A stretch of 7,294 nucleotides of DNA from JALSIF01 sp026981635 [NCBI: bacterium] (GTDB lineage Bacteria > 4484-113 > JALSIF01). The position numbers and the translations under genes were made by a program. Position 1 is the stretch's first letter; each line of letters starts with the position of its first letter. This document shows positions 1-6,260 of this stretch, piece after piece. Under the pieces are notes generated by a model, which saw nothing but the letters and a program-made list of their open reading frames with translations, searched no databases and was not told the DNA's origin. Location of the stretch: positions 1-7,294 of the forward strand of contig JALSIF010000284.1 of NCBI GenBank assembly GCA_026981635.1, read 5' to 3'.

Positions 1-1373
1 GTGTCCACCTGTCCCCACCTGATTGCAAGGGTCAGCAGGCTGTCACCGCCGGTGGGGACGAGATAGTCAGCTTGAATGTAGTAACCCCACATCTCCGTGG
101 GGAGGTCAGCAGGCGGAGGTGGAGCGTCACCGTTTTCCCCCGGTTCGGTAATGACACTACTTATAGAGGAGAGCCCCGGTCCTTCCTCCGGTGGGACACC
201 GGTAAAGACCTCATCCAAGCTAACGGTCGCGTATTCAGCCCTGATTCTCCAGGGGCTGCGGTCATAGTTGAAGAAGAAGGCCAGGTGGTCCAAAGCATTG
301 CCATCGTTGTCAAAGACTGAGCGATACCAGCTGGCACCCAGGCTCACTGGCTCAGACACTTGATAGTTGAGGGAGGCTAAGAATGCCTTGGCATTGTTAT
401 TGTCCCTGCCTGCACTGGGTCTGGCTCCCCTCAGCCCATCCTGGGTGATGGACTGGTTCATACCCTGAGTGATAAGCAGGCTGTAGTTGAGGTCTCCCCT
501 CTTGTCCAGTTGGCCCATCAGACCAAGTCCTGCCTCAGCCCAACTTGCTGGAGTGATGCGTTCCGCAACCATTGGCATTGAAGTAAATGTATTATTGATG
601 GGAGAGTGGTTGGGGTTGAACCATCCGATGGGCATGAGCAGCTTTCCTGCAATGAAGGAGTTTCTTGCGTTAAGGTCGTAGTTGATGTGGAGAAACTCAA
701 CTCCGACCTCCTCCCCTCCTTCTTCAAACTCAATCTCAGAGAACAGGCTGGTTCTCTCAAAGGGAGTTGCGGTCACCCAGAGTGAGGCCTGATGTTGATT
801 GAAGCGTGAGTCGGAATCTGCCCCATCTTCGTATTCAAGGGACACGTAGCCGTTTATCCTGGCACTCTGTGCGAGGGATTGAAGGAGGCCAGCACTCTCT
901 GACTGTTCATCAGCCAATTCACTGATTTCCTCTTCAAGGTCAGACACCCGCTCTTCCAGCTCTCCCAAATCCCGTGGCGCTTGAGCGCCACCTTGACCTG
1001 ATCTGGCAAGTTGACTCAGTTCGGGGGAATACTCAATCAGCAGGCGCTCAACCACCGAGTCGAGCTCAATGGGTATGTTTTTCCCCGCTTTGCGCCAAAG
1101 GGAAATCTGGGCGAGGGCTTGTGCAGAAATGCGGGCAAAGTCATAGCGGGTAAGCCCCTGGGTTGCCACTTCGCCAGCCCCCAACACACCCTGGCTCTGC
1201 AGGTAGGTGACCGCCTGATAGGACCAGTGTCCCGGCGGCACCACCATCTGGGTGGCGGTCACTACCCCCTGCTCCTCGTTTTCCTCTGCCAGCACGGCAG
1301 GAGGCGAGTAAGCGAAGAGAGCCAACCCCACCGCCAGAGTGACCAAAAGACCTAGAAGTCCTCTTCGGTTCAT
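1..1373 (-). CDS. SLH-domain outer-membrane porin (OmpM/SomA-like), 3' end outside window
   Basis: This is an open frame of 457 codons with no stop before the window edge, so the C-terminus is missing. The ATG at 1373 is preceded by a strong AAGGAGG about 6 nt upstream. Residues 1-29 form a signal peptide (basic MNRR, hydrophobic core, AVLA cleavage before EEN). Residues about 44-90 form one SLH domain, with VPPGHWSYQAV, a QGVL segment and TRYDFA. Residues 136-157 form a leucine-heptad coiled coil. From about residue 172 (INGYVSLEY) alternating beta-strand sequence begins, including AGKLLMPIGWFNPNH and ITPASWAEAGLGL, typical of phosphate-selective-type and general porins. Family knowledge: SLH binds periplasmic cell-wall polymer, so these proteins tether the outer membrane and form a pore. 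It is a clear paralogue of the gene at 1495-2907, with shared blocks such as GASWYRS/GGSWYQT, LDHL, and MWGYYIQ/MWGWYLQ followed by GQVD/GRVD. The solute is unknown. Confidence 0.85.
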   Translation of the reverse strand, partial: MNRRGLLGLLVTLAVGLALFAYSPPAVLAEENEEQGVVTATQMVVPPGHWSYQAVTYLQSQGVLGAGEVATQGLTRYDFARISAQALAQISLWRKAGKNIPIELDSVVERLLIEYSPELSQLARSGQGGAQAPRDLGELEERVSDLEEEISELADEQSESAGLLQSLAQSARINGYVSLEYEDGADSDSRFNQHQASLWVTATPFERTSLFSEIEFEEGGEEVGVEFLHINYDLNARNSFIAGKLLMPIGWFNPNHSPINNTFTSMPMVAERITPASWAEAGLGLMGQLDKRGDLNYSLLITQGMNQSITQDGLRGARPSAGRDNNNAKAFLASLNYQVSEPVSLGASWYRSVFDNDGNALDHLAFFFNYDRSPWRIRAEYATVSLDEVFTGVPPEEGPGLSSISSVITEPGENGDAPPPPADLPTEMWGYYIQADYLVPTGGDSLLTLAIRWGQVD

Positions 1374-1416
1374 GGCTCTTCCTCCTTTTGGGATTGGCTG
1401 AGATTTGCCGAGTGAG

Positions 1417-1422
1417 ATTATA
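1417..1422 (-). promoter_or_regulatory. -10 box of the SLH porin promoter
   Basis: The minus strand reads a perfect TATAAT, inside TTTTATAATC, giving a predicted start of transcription near 1410-1412 and a 5' UTR of about 37-39 nt that includes the AAGGAGG. No good TTGACA lies 17 bp upstream (AGGTCC there). This fits an activator-dependent promoter served by the palindrome at 1446-1461. Prediction from sequence only. Confidence 0.55.
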
Positions 1423-1445
1423 AAATATCTGTCTCTTATGGACCT

Positions 1446-1461
1446 CGTGACCTAAGTCACA
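1446..1461. promoter_or_regulatory. CRP/FNR-family operator, copy 1
   Basis: CGTGACCTAAGTCACA matches the CRP consensus TGTGA-N6-TCACA with one mismatch. It has GTGAC/GTCAC arms and is 14/16 identical to the second copy at 2971-2986. Its centre (1453.5) lies about 34 bp upstream of the centre of the TATAAT box, i.e. near -41 to -44. That is close to the class II activator position (-41.5), overlapping the poor -35. A role as an activator site for the SLH porin is inferred. Confidence 0.6.
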
Positions 1462-1494
1462 AGCACTAATCCGACTCATTTCTCTCTCCCAGGG

Positions 1495-2907
1495 CTAGAA
1501 GATCATCACCAGGGAGGCGAGGAGGCGGTTTTGGGGGGAGGGCAGGGACTGGTCCCAGGTGCGCTGGGCCTCAAGCTTCAGGGTGAGGTTTTGGTCCAGG
1601 GGGAAGTTCAGGCCCAGGGTGAGGCGGCGTTTACGGCCGAGGGAGGGGTCGGAGGAGGTGTCCACTCTGCCCAGGCGGGCGAAGAGCTTGGGGAGGGTGC
1701 CCTGGCGCCAGGCGAGGGAGGGGAGGGGAAGTTCTCCCTGCAGGTACCAGCCCCACATCCAGGAGGGGAGGTCGGGGTTGTCGGCGGAGATGCTGGCGCG
1801 AGCAAACTCGGCCAGGATGCGGTAGCCGTGCCTTTCCCACTGGAGGTAGGCGGAGAGGTGGTCCAGGCGGCCGCCCTGAGAAAAGGAGGTTTGGTACCAG
1901 CTTCCCCCCACGGTAAGCTCCCGGCTGGGCTCAAGCTGGAGGTTCAGGGTGGTGGCCTTCCCGCTGAACTCCTCCTCGCCCCAGCTTGGAAGGGCCTCCC
2001 TGAGACCTTCGTCGGAGATGGAATCTTCAAGTCCTTGGCTGAGGAGAGCGATGATGCGCACCTTGTCGTTGGGCTCGCTGACCAAACCCACGCCCAGTTC
2101 GCTCCAAGCAGCCGGGATGATCCCTTCTGCCATGATAGGCTGGCTTGCCCCGGTGATCTCGTAGGGCTCGTGGTGCATGCCCAGATGACCCACCGGAATT
2201 ATCAGGGCCCCAGCCCGAAGCTTGAGACCTTCGGTTAGCTGGTGATCTATGCGGGCGCGTTCAATCTCTACTGCACCCCCATCTTCTCCCCCCTCAATCC
2301 CTCCTTCCTCCCACTCAATCTCCACGCAGATGTCGTCCAGGGGGGTAACCTGGCCCTCTATCTCCAGACTCACATGGGGGAGGGAGAAGGTGGAGCCTCC
2401 CTCGTCCTTGTTGCTGTTGAAGCGGTAATCAATAAACCCCTTCCACTCAAGACCGTGTTCCTCTTCCTCGTCGTGTTCAAAAGTGCCATGCCCCGGCATT
2501 GATCTCCCCATCTGGTCCGGTTCAAGCTCATCCCCACTGGGCGGGCGGGGCATTCCTTCCATCTCGTCGGCGTAGCTCAGCAGAAGGTGGAATAGAACTG
2601 CCTGGACCGGAGCAGGAATCTGCTCTCCCTGCTCCATCCTACTTGAGGCTCGCTTCAGGGCAGCCATTACTGCCTGGCTGGGTGGCCGGATGAGCTCCTC
2701 GTGAGTCAGCAGGCCGTTTTCGGCCAGGTAGCCTAGCGCCTGGGCGGTCCACTCTGTTGACCTCTCCAACATAGATGAGAGGTGGCTTGATGCAACTTCC
2801 CCTGCTCCTGGGTTAGTGGCCATCGCCCCTAGTGGGGCAGCCAGCCAGGCTGCAGTCAGACCGACGATACCTGACGCAAGGAGTCTTGCTGTTCCTGTTA
2901 CCCGCAT
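1495..2907 (-). CDS. Outer-membrane porin-like protein with degenerate SLH region
   Basis: This complete 470-aa protein starts at an ATG preceded by GGGAGGT, 7 nt upstream. Residues 1-30 look like a signal peptide (LGAMA cleavage before TNP). Residues 51-67 (TEWTAQALGYLAENGLL) align with the SLH start of the downstream paralogue (GHWSYQAVTYLQSQGVL), but the diagnostic TRYDFA is replaced by PSQAVMA, so this SLH looks decayed. Instead of the paralogue's coiled coil there is a His/Asp/Glu-rich linker near residues 140-153 (HGTFEHDEEEEHG). A beta-barrel follows from about residue 155 (GFIDYRF), with LRAGALIIPVGHLGMHHEP and IIPAAWSELGVGL resembling phosphate-selective or general porin sequences. 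It ends LLASLVMIF, the terminal Phe expected of a BAM-recognised barrel. It is the upstream member of a tandem pair, with 121 bp before the next gene and its own CRP-like site. Pore function is inferred; the substrate is unknown. Confidence 0.8.
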   Translation of the reverse strand: MRVTGTARLLASGIVGLTAAWLAAPLGAMATNPGAGEVASSHLSSMLERSTEWTAQALGYLAENGLLTHEELIRPPSQAVMAALKRASSRMEQGEQIPAPVQAVLFHLLLSYADEMEGMPRPPSGDELEPDQMGRSMPGHGTFEHDEEEEHGLEWKGFIDYRFNSNKDEGGSTFSLPHVSLEIEGQVTPLDDICVEIEWEEGGIEGGEDGGAVEIERARIDHQLTEGLKLRAGALIIPVGHLGMHHEPYEITGASQPIMAEGIIPAAWSELGVGLVSEPNDKVRIIALLSQGLEDSISDEGLREALPSWGEEEFSGKATTLNLQLEPSRELTVGGSWYQTSFSQGGRLDHLSAYLQWERHGYRILAEFARASISADNPDLPSWMWGWYLQGELPLPSLAWRQGTLPKLFARLGRVDTSSDPSLGRKRRLTLGLNFPLDQNLTLKLEAQRTWDQSLPSPQNRLLASLVMIF

Positions 2908-2943
2908 CTCTGATACCTCCCTGGGGTATAGCTGACATAACTA

Positions 2944-2949
2944 ATGATG
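2944..2949 (-). promoter_or_regulatory. Possible -10 box of the 1495-2907 porin
   Basis: The minus strand reads CATCAT, four of six matches to TATAAT, centred 32 bp downstream of the CRP-like palindrome centre. That is exactly the class II spacing between a -41.5 activator site and a -10 box. It was chosen mainly on spacing; the box itself is weak and other A/T stretches nearby could serve. Confidence 0.25.
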
Positions 2950-2969
2950 GTGCAAAGTTGCTAACGGGC

Positions 2970-2987
2970 TTGTGACCTGAGTCACAA
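2970..2987. promoter_or_regulatory. CRP/FNR-family operator, copy 2
   Basis: TTGTGACCTGAGTCACAA has perfect 7-bp inverted arms (TTGTGAC/GTCACAA) around CTGA, and contains an exact TGTGA-N6-TCACA CRP consensus. It lies 71 bp upstream of the minus-strand porin start. It is also about 94 bp upstream of the predicted gltX transcription start on the other strand. No T-run follows, so it is not an intrinsic terminator. The paralogous gene's operator differs at only two of the 16 core positions. Binding of a CRP/FNR-family regulator is inferred; which one, and its ligand, cannot be told. Confidence 0.65.
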
Positions 2988-3057
2988 AGCCTTTAGGGAT
3001 TAGGCCTAGTGGGTAGCCCTGGGGTCAATTAGAAAGGAGTGATAGCCTACGGTGGCT

Positions 3058-3066
3058 TGCTAGAAT
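3058..3066 (+). promoter_or_regulatory. Extended -10 promoter of gltX
   Basis: TGCTAGAAT fits the extended -10 pattern TGnTAnAAT. No TTGACA-like hexamer lies 17 bp upstream, which extended -10 promoters tolerate. Transcription would begin about 7 nt downstream, at 3072-3076, practically on the gltX ATG at 3076. Confidence 0.5.
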
Positions 3067-3075
3067 TCCCGCGCC

Positions 3076-4560
3076 ATGGTAGGTACCCCCCGCTTCCGCT
3101 TCGCCCCCAGCCCCACCGGCTATCTCCATGTGGGGGGCGCCCGCACCGCCCTGTTCAACTACCTTTTGGCCAGAAAGCACGGGGGGAGGTTTGTCCTGCG
3201 CATTGAGGACACCGACGAGGCCCGCTCCACCCCCGAGGCCACCGAGCAGATCCTCAGGGCCCTGAGCTGGCTGGGGATCAACTGGGACGAGGGGCCGGGG
3301 GTGGGGGGCGCACCCCTTGAGCCGGGCCAGGTTCCCTCCGACCCTGAGGGGTGTAAGGCAAGCTACTTTCAGTCCGACCGGGCACCCCTTCACCGGGAGC
3401 TGGCCATGCGCCTCTGGCGGGAGGGGAAGGCCTTCTATAGCCACACCGAGCGGGCGGGGGAGCTCAAGTTTGACGAGGTCCACCGCAACCTCACCCTGGA
3501 GGAGCAGGAGAAGCTGCTGCGGGAGCATGGAGGGAGGCTTCCCTTAAAGCTTAAAGTGCCCCGCGATCAGGTGGTGGAGTTTGAGGACCGCATCCGGGGC
3601 CGGGTGCGCTTCAACACCGAGGACATCGGCGACTTCATCATCCTCAAAAGCTCCGGCTCGCCGGTCTACAACTTCGCCTGCGTGGTGGACGACTACACCA
3701 TGGGGATCACCCATGTGGTGAGGGGAGACGACCACCTGGCCAACACTCCCAAGCAGCTTCTGGTCTATCAGGCGCTGGGCTTTGAGCCACCCCAGTTCTG
3801 TCATGTGCCCATGATCCTGGGGCCTGACGGCAAGCGCCTCTCCAAGCGCCACGGAGCGACCGAGGTGCTCCACTACCGGGAGATGGGGATTCTTCCCATG
3901 GCGATGGTCAACTTCCTTGCCCTGATCGGCTGGCACGGCCCCGACCCCGACCGGGAAGAGTACTTCTCCATGACGGAGCTTTTGGCGGAGTTTGACTGGG
4001 AGGGACTGGGCAGAAGCCCCGGGGTCTTCAACCTGGAGAAGCTTCTGTGGCTAAACGGCCGCCACATCCGCCACCTGAGCGACGAGGAGTACCTGGAGAA
4101 ACTTATGCCCTATGTGCCTGCCGGCTGGCGGGAGCGGTTTGAAGAGGCCTACCTAAGAGAGATCGCCCTGCTTGAAAAGGAGCGGCTGAGGACCCTGGCC
4201 GAGTTTGAGGAGAAGACCCGCTACTTCTTTGAGGATAAGTTCCCCTTTGATGAGAGGGCGCTTGCGAAGCAGATTACGGAGAATGAGCGGGCGGGGGAGA
4301 TCTTTGCCGCCCTCCACCAGGCCCTGGGAGAGCTTGGGGAGGAGGAGTTTCAGTCGGAGGAGCGGCTGGAGGAGGTGCTTCGGGGGGTGGCCGAGGAGCT
4401 GGGGCTCAAGTTTGGCAAGGTGGCCCAGCCCCTCCGGGTGGCCCTGACCGGGGGGGCTGCAAGCCCTTCCATCTTTTCCGTGGTGCGGCTACTTGGCAGG
4501 GAGCGAGTGCTCGGGCGGGTAGGCAAATTTATCTCTCCCCAGGGGGAGAATCCCCGGTAG
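3076..4560 (+). CDS. gltX: Glutamyl-tRNA synthetase
   Basis: GltX is a cytoplasmic class Ic aminoacyl-tRNA synthetase that charges tRNA(Glu) with glutamate using ATP. The 494-aa product has the family's usual full length. The Rossmann fold opens with FAPSPTGYLHVGGARTALFN (HIGH-type signature at residues 16-20), followed by LRIEDTD at 41-47. The KMSKS-type loop is KRLSKRHG at 253-260. The C-terminal anticodon-binding region extends to the end, with LTGGAASPSIFSVVRLLGRERVL. The ATG at 3076 is forced: an in-frame TAG lies at 3061 and no other start codon intervenes. There is no Shine-Dalgarno near it; an AAAGGAG at 3033-3039 is about 36 nt away and upstream of the predicted transcript start. One oddity is an extra stretch of about 14 residues at 79-94 between GVGG and YFQSDR, longer than the Thermus-type form I recall. 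Whether it is discriminating or also charges tRNA(Gln) was not determined. Confidence 0.97.
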   Translation: MVGTPRFRFAPSPTGYLHVGGARTALFNYLLARKHGGRFVLRIEDTDEARSTPEATEQILRALSWLGINWDEGPGVGGAPLEPGQVPSDPEGCKASYFQSDRAPLHRELAMRLWREGKAFYSHTERAGELKFDEVHRNLTLEEQEKLLREHGGRLPLKLKVPRDQVVEFEDRIRGRVRFNTEDIGDFIILKSSGSPVYNFACVVDDYTMGITHVVRGDDHLANTPKQLLVYQALGFEPPQFCHVPMILGPDGKRLSKRHGATEVLHYREMGILPMAMVNFLALIGWHGPDPDREEYFSMTELLAEFDWEGLGRSPGVFNLEKLLWLNGRHIRHLSDEEYLEKLMPYVPAGWRERFEEAYLREIALLEKERLRTLAEFEEKTRYFFEDKFPFDERALAKQITENERAGEIFAALHQALGELGEEEFQSEERLEEVLRGVAEELGLKFGKVAQPLRVALTGGAASPSIFSVVRLLGRERVLGRVGKFISPQGENPR

Positions 4561-4570
4561 AATCTACCGG
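4554..4570 (+). terminator. Stem-loop overlapping the gltX stop codon
   Basis: CCGGTAG-AAT-CTACCGG is a perfect 7-bp inverted repeat with a 3-nt loop; the TAG stop of gltX is the last three bases of its left arm. It is followed by TAGGTTC rather than a T-run, so it is not a classical intrinsic terminator. It could be a weak terminator or an mRNA 3'-end stabiliser between gltX and the flagellar genes. Confidence 0.35.
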
Positions 4571-4610
4571 TAGGTTCAGAGCAGGGCCAGCCTTGCCGAT
4601 TGATTAGGGC

Positions 4611-4650
4611 GAGAGCCTGAGCTGGGCTCTCAAGAGCCAGACGGGTCTGG
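4611..4650 (+). promoter_or_regulatory. Overlapping hairpins in the motA leader
   Basis: Three short perfect inverted repeats lie end to end and share bases. Stem A is GAGAGCC/GGCTCTC (4611-4617 with 4625-4631). Stem B is GGCTCT/AGAGCC (4625-4630 with 4633-4638). Stem C is CCAGAC/GTCTGG (4637-4642 with 4645-4650). A and B cannot form together, and B and C compete for CC. Stem C ends 9 nt before the motA ATG, where a Shine-Dalgarno would be expected. This resembles a leader with alternative folds controlling motA translation. No known riboswitch consensus, such as c-di-GMP-I, was recognised. Confidence 0.35.
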
Positions 4651-4659
4651 TACGGACGA

Positions 4660-5427
4660 ATGGATATTGCGACGGTAATCGGCTTGGTGGTGTCCTTTAC
4701 GGGCTTTCTGGGGGGATTCGTACTAGAAGGGGGACATCTCAGTTCCCTGATCCAGATCTCAGCCATGGTCATAGTATTTGGGGGTACTTTTGGTGCAACC
4801 ATGGCATCTTTCCCCTTAGACAAGAGCATCTCACTCCCCATGTTAATGCTCAGGTCGGTTCTTCACACGAGTGAGAACCCTCGTGAGATTATTAGACAGT
4901 TTGTGGCTTTTGCCGACAAGGCTCGCCGGGAGGGTCTTCTGGTACTGGAGGAGGACATCCAGAATGTGCGAGATGATTTCCTCCGTCGGGGAATTCAACT
5001 CGTGATTGATGGCACCGACGCCGAGTTGGTCAAGGAGGTGCTCAAGGCGGAGGTTGAGTACATGCGCCACCGCCATGAGGTGGGGATTCAGTACCTGGAG
5101 ACCTTGGGAGCGTATGCACCTACCTTTGGGATCATCGGAACTGTTATGGGCCTAGTTCATGTGCTCTCCAACCTTTCTGATCCCAGCAGTCTTGGGCCGG
5201 CCATTGCGGCTGCCTTCCTGGCCACCCTCTATGGTGTGGTCAGTGCCAACGCCGTATTCCTCCCCATCGGGAGCAAGCTGAAGATCGTGAGCGCCCACGA
5301 GGCCCACATCCGGGAGATGATCATTGAGGGGGTGCTCTCCATCCAGGCGGGAGACAACCCCCGCATCGTCAAGGAAAAGCTGAACGCTTTCCTGCCTCCC
5401 AAGCAGAGGCTGGGCGAGGAGGAGTAG
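4660..5427 (+). CDS. motA: Flagellar motor stator protein MotA
   Basis: MotA is an inner-membrane protein that assembles with MotB into the ion-driven stator turning the flagellar rotor. The 255-aa product has normal family length. Helices 1-2 cover residues about 3-22 and 30-50, with the typical FGGTFGATMASFP turn. A cytoplasmic loop carries FADKARREGLLVLEED (84-99), including the conserved basic/acidic residues that contact FliG. Helices 3-4 lie at about 147-170 and 180-203, with the two family prolines in APTFGIIGTVMGL (P154) and FLPIGSKL (P202). The ATG at 4660 is the only possible start, since an in-frame TGA lies at 4618 with no other start codon after it. The SD is poor (GGA only), and the leader is full of hairpins. 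motB follows 3 bp after the stop. Proton versus sodium coupling cannot be decided from this view. Confidence 0.96.
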   Translation: MDIATVIGLVVSFTGFLGGFVLEGGHLSSLIQISAMVIVFGGTFGATMASFPLDKSISLPMLMLRSVLHTSENPREIIRQFVAFADKARREGLLVLEEDIQNVRDDFLRRGIQLVIDGTDAELVKEVLKAEVEYMRHRHEVGIQYLETLGAYAPTFGIIGTVMGLVHVLSNLSDPSSLGPAIAAAFLATLYGVVSANAVFLPIGSKLKIVSAHEAHIREMIIEGVLSIQAGDNPRIVKEKLNAFLPPKQRLGEEE

Positions 5428-5430
5428 GAG

Positions 5431-6216
5431 ATGGGCGGACACGGCGGAGGGATGATGCGGTGGCTCATCACCTACGCCGACATGATCACCCTGCTTTTGG
5501 CCCTGTTTGTGGTCTTCTTTGCCATGGCCAACCAGGACCTGCAGAAGTTTGAGGCCCTGGCCAAGAGCCTGCGGCAGGGATTTGCCGGTCCCTCCCTGGG
5601 GGCCACCATTCCCTTTGACGAGGGGGGAGCCCAGCAGCCCATTGAGGGGGGCGGGCTTACCAGGCTTACCACCCCCATCCAGATCTTCAACTTCCCCCGC
5701 TTTGAGCGCCAGCTCCAGGAGCAGCTCAAAAGGATACTTAAGGAGAAGGGGCTCAAAGTAAAGGGGGCAGAGATCAAGTTCTATGTCAATGAGCGGGGAG
5801 TAGTAATAGACATTCACCCAGCAGAGCTTCTCTTTGACACCGGAAAGGCCGATCTCAAGCCCGAGCTGCTGCCCATCCTGGAGGAGATCGCTAAGGTGCT
5901 GAAGGATCTGCCTAACCCCATCGCCATTGAAGGCCACACTGACCCCCGGCCCATAAACACGGTCAAGTTTCCCTCCAACTGGGAGCTCTCCGCTGCTAGG
6001 GCGGCGGCGGTTTTGAGGTTCTTTGAGGAAAAGGGGGTACCCCGCTGGCGGATGCGCATTGCCGGCTACGCCGACACCCGCCCCATCGCTTCCAACGATA
6101 CCACCGAGGGAATGGCTCGCAACAGAAGGGTACAGATTGTGATCCTCAGGGGAGAGACCGCATCGGAAGAGAAGCCGGCTGCAGGCTACCTAGCTACAAC
6201 TGATGATGGGGGCTAA
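5431..6216 (+). CDS. motB: Flagellar motor stator protein MotB
   Basis: MotB is the stator subunit that carries the ion-binding aspartate and anchors the complex to peptidoglycan. The 261-aa product has one membrane helix at about residues 11-33 (RWLITYADMITLLLALFVVF), with the essential Asp at position 17 in the canonical YAD motif. A periplasmic plug/linker follows, then an OmpA/MotB peptidoglycan-binding domain at about 115-238: LLFDTGKADL (133-142), EGHTDPRPI (167-175), SNWELSAARA (182-191), GYADTRPI (212-219) and RNRRVQI. The cytoplasmic N-terminus is short and glycine-rich (MGGHGGGMM), whereas MotB usually has a longer charged segment. The ATG is preceded by GAGGAGGAG embedded in the end of motA, suggesting translational coupling. 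A second start at residue 8 or 9 is possible but would leave almost no residues before the membrane helix. Confidence 0.95.
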   Translation: MGGHGGGMMRWLITYADMITLLLALFVVFFAMANQDLQKFEALAKSLRQGFAGPSLGATIPFDEGGAQQPIEGGGLTRLTTPIQIFNFPRFERQLQEQLKRILKEKGLKVKGAEIKFYVNERGVVIDIHPAELLFDTGKADLKPELLPILEEIAKVLKDLPNPIAIEGHTDPRPINTVKFPSNWELSAARAAAVLRFFEEKGVPRWRMRIAGYADTRPIASNDTTEGMARNRRVQIVILRGETASEEKPAAGYLATTDDGG

Positions 6217-6260
6217 AAAATTTCCTCCGAGAAAGCGTTATAAATTTGTAGAGGAGCGGA

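Noticed and set aside
1141-1479. 112-aa minus-strand open frame overlapping the SLH porin start
   Set aside because: It begins upstream of the CRP-like site and runs out of frame through the signal-peptide region of the real gene; translation is Arg/Gly/Ser-rich without motifs.
1531-2238. 235-aa plus-strand open frame opposite the complete porin
   Set aside because: Gly/Val/Glu-rich repetitive translation with no domain; the minus strand has signal peptide, barrel motifs and the C-terminal Phe.
3052-3063. Mini-ORF GTG GCT TGC TAG after an AAAGGAG, as a possible leader peptide of gltX
   Set aside because: Three codons only, and it overlaps the predicted extended -10, so it would not be in the transcript.
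3025-3528. 167-aa minus-strand open frame opposite the gltX 5' part
   Set aside because: Opposite the GltX catalytic core; no recognisable motif, and it would run back across the gltX promoter.
4571-4602. Sigma-28 promoter for motA (GCCGATTG)
   Set aside because: Only six of eight -10 bases match, and no acceptable -35 at the right spacing was found; too weak to list.
4561-4659. c-di-GMP riboswitch or other known riboswitch before motA
   Set aside because: None of the conserved c-di-GMP-I core sequences are present; only simple inverted repeats are seen.
5152-5937. 261-aa minus-strand open frame opposite motA/motB
   Set aside because: It lies opposite two clearly conserved genes, spans their junction, and its sequence is low-complexity Leu/Gly/Gln-rich with no recognisable family. 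It is a by-product of GC-rich codons on the other strand.
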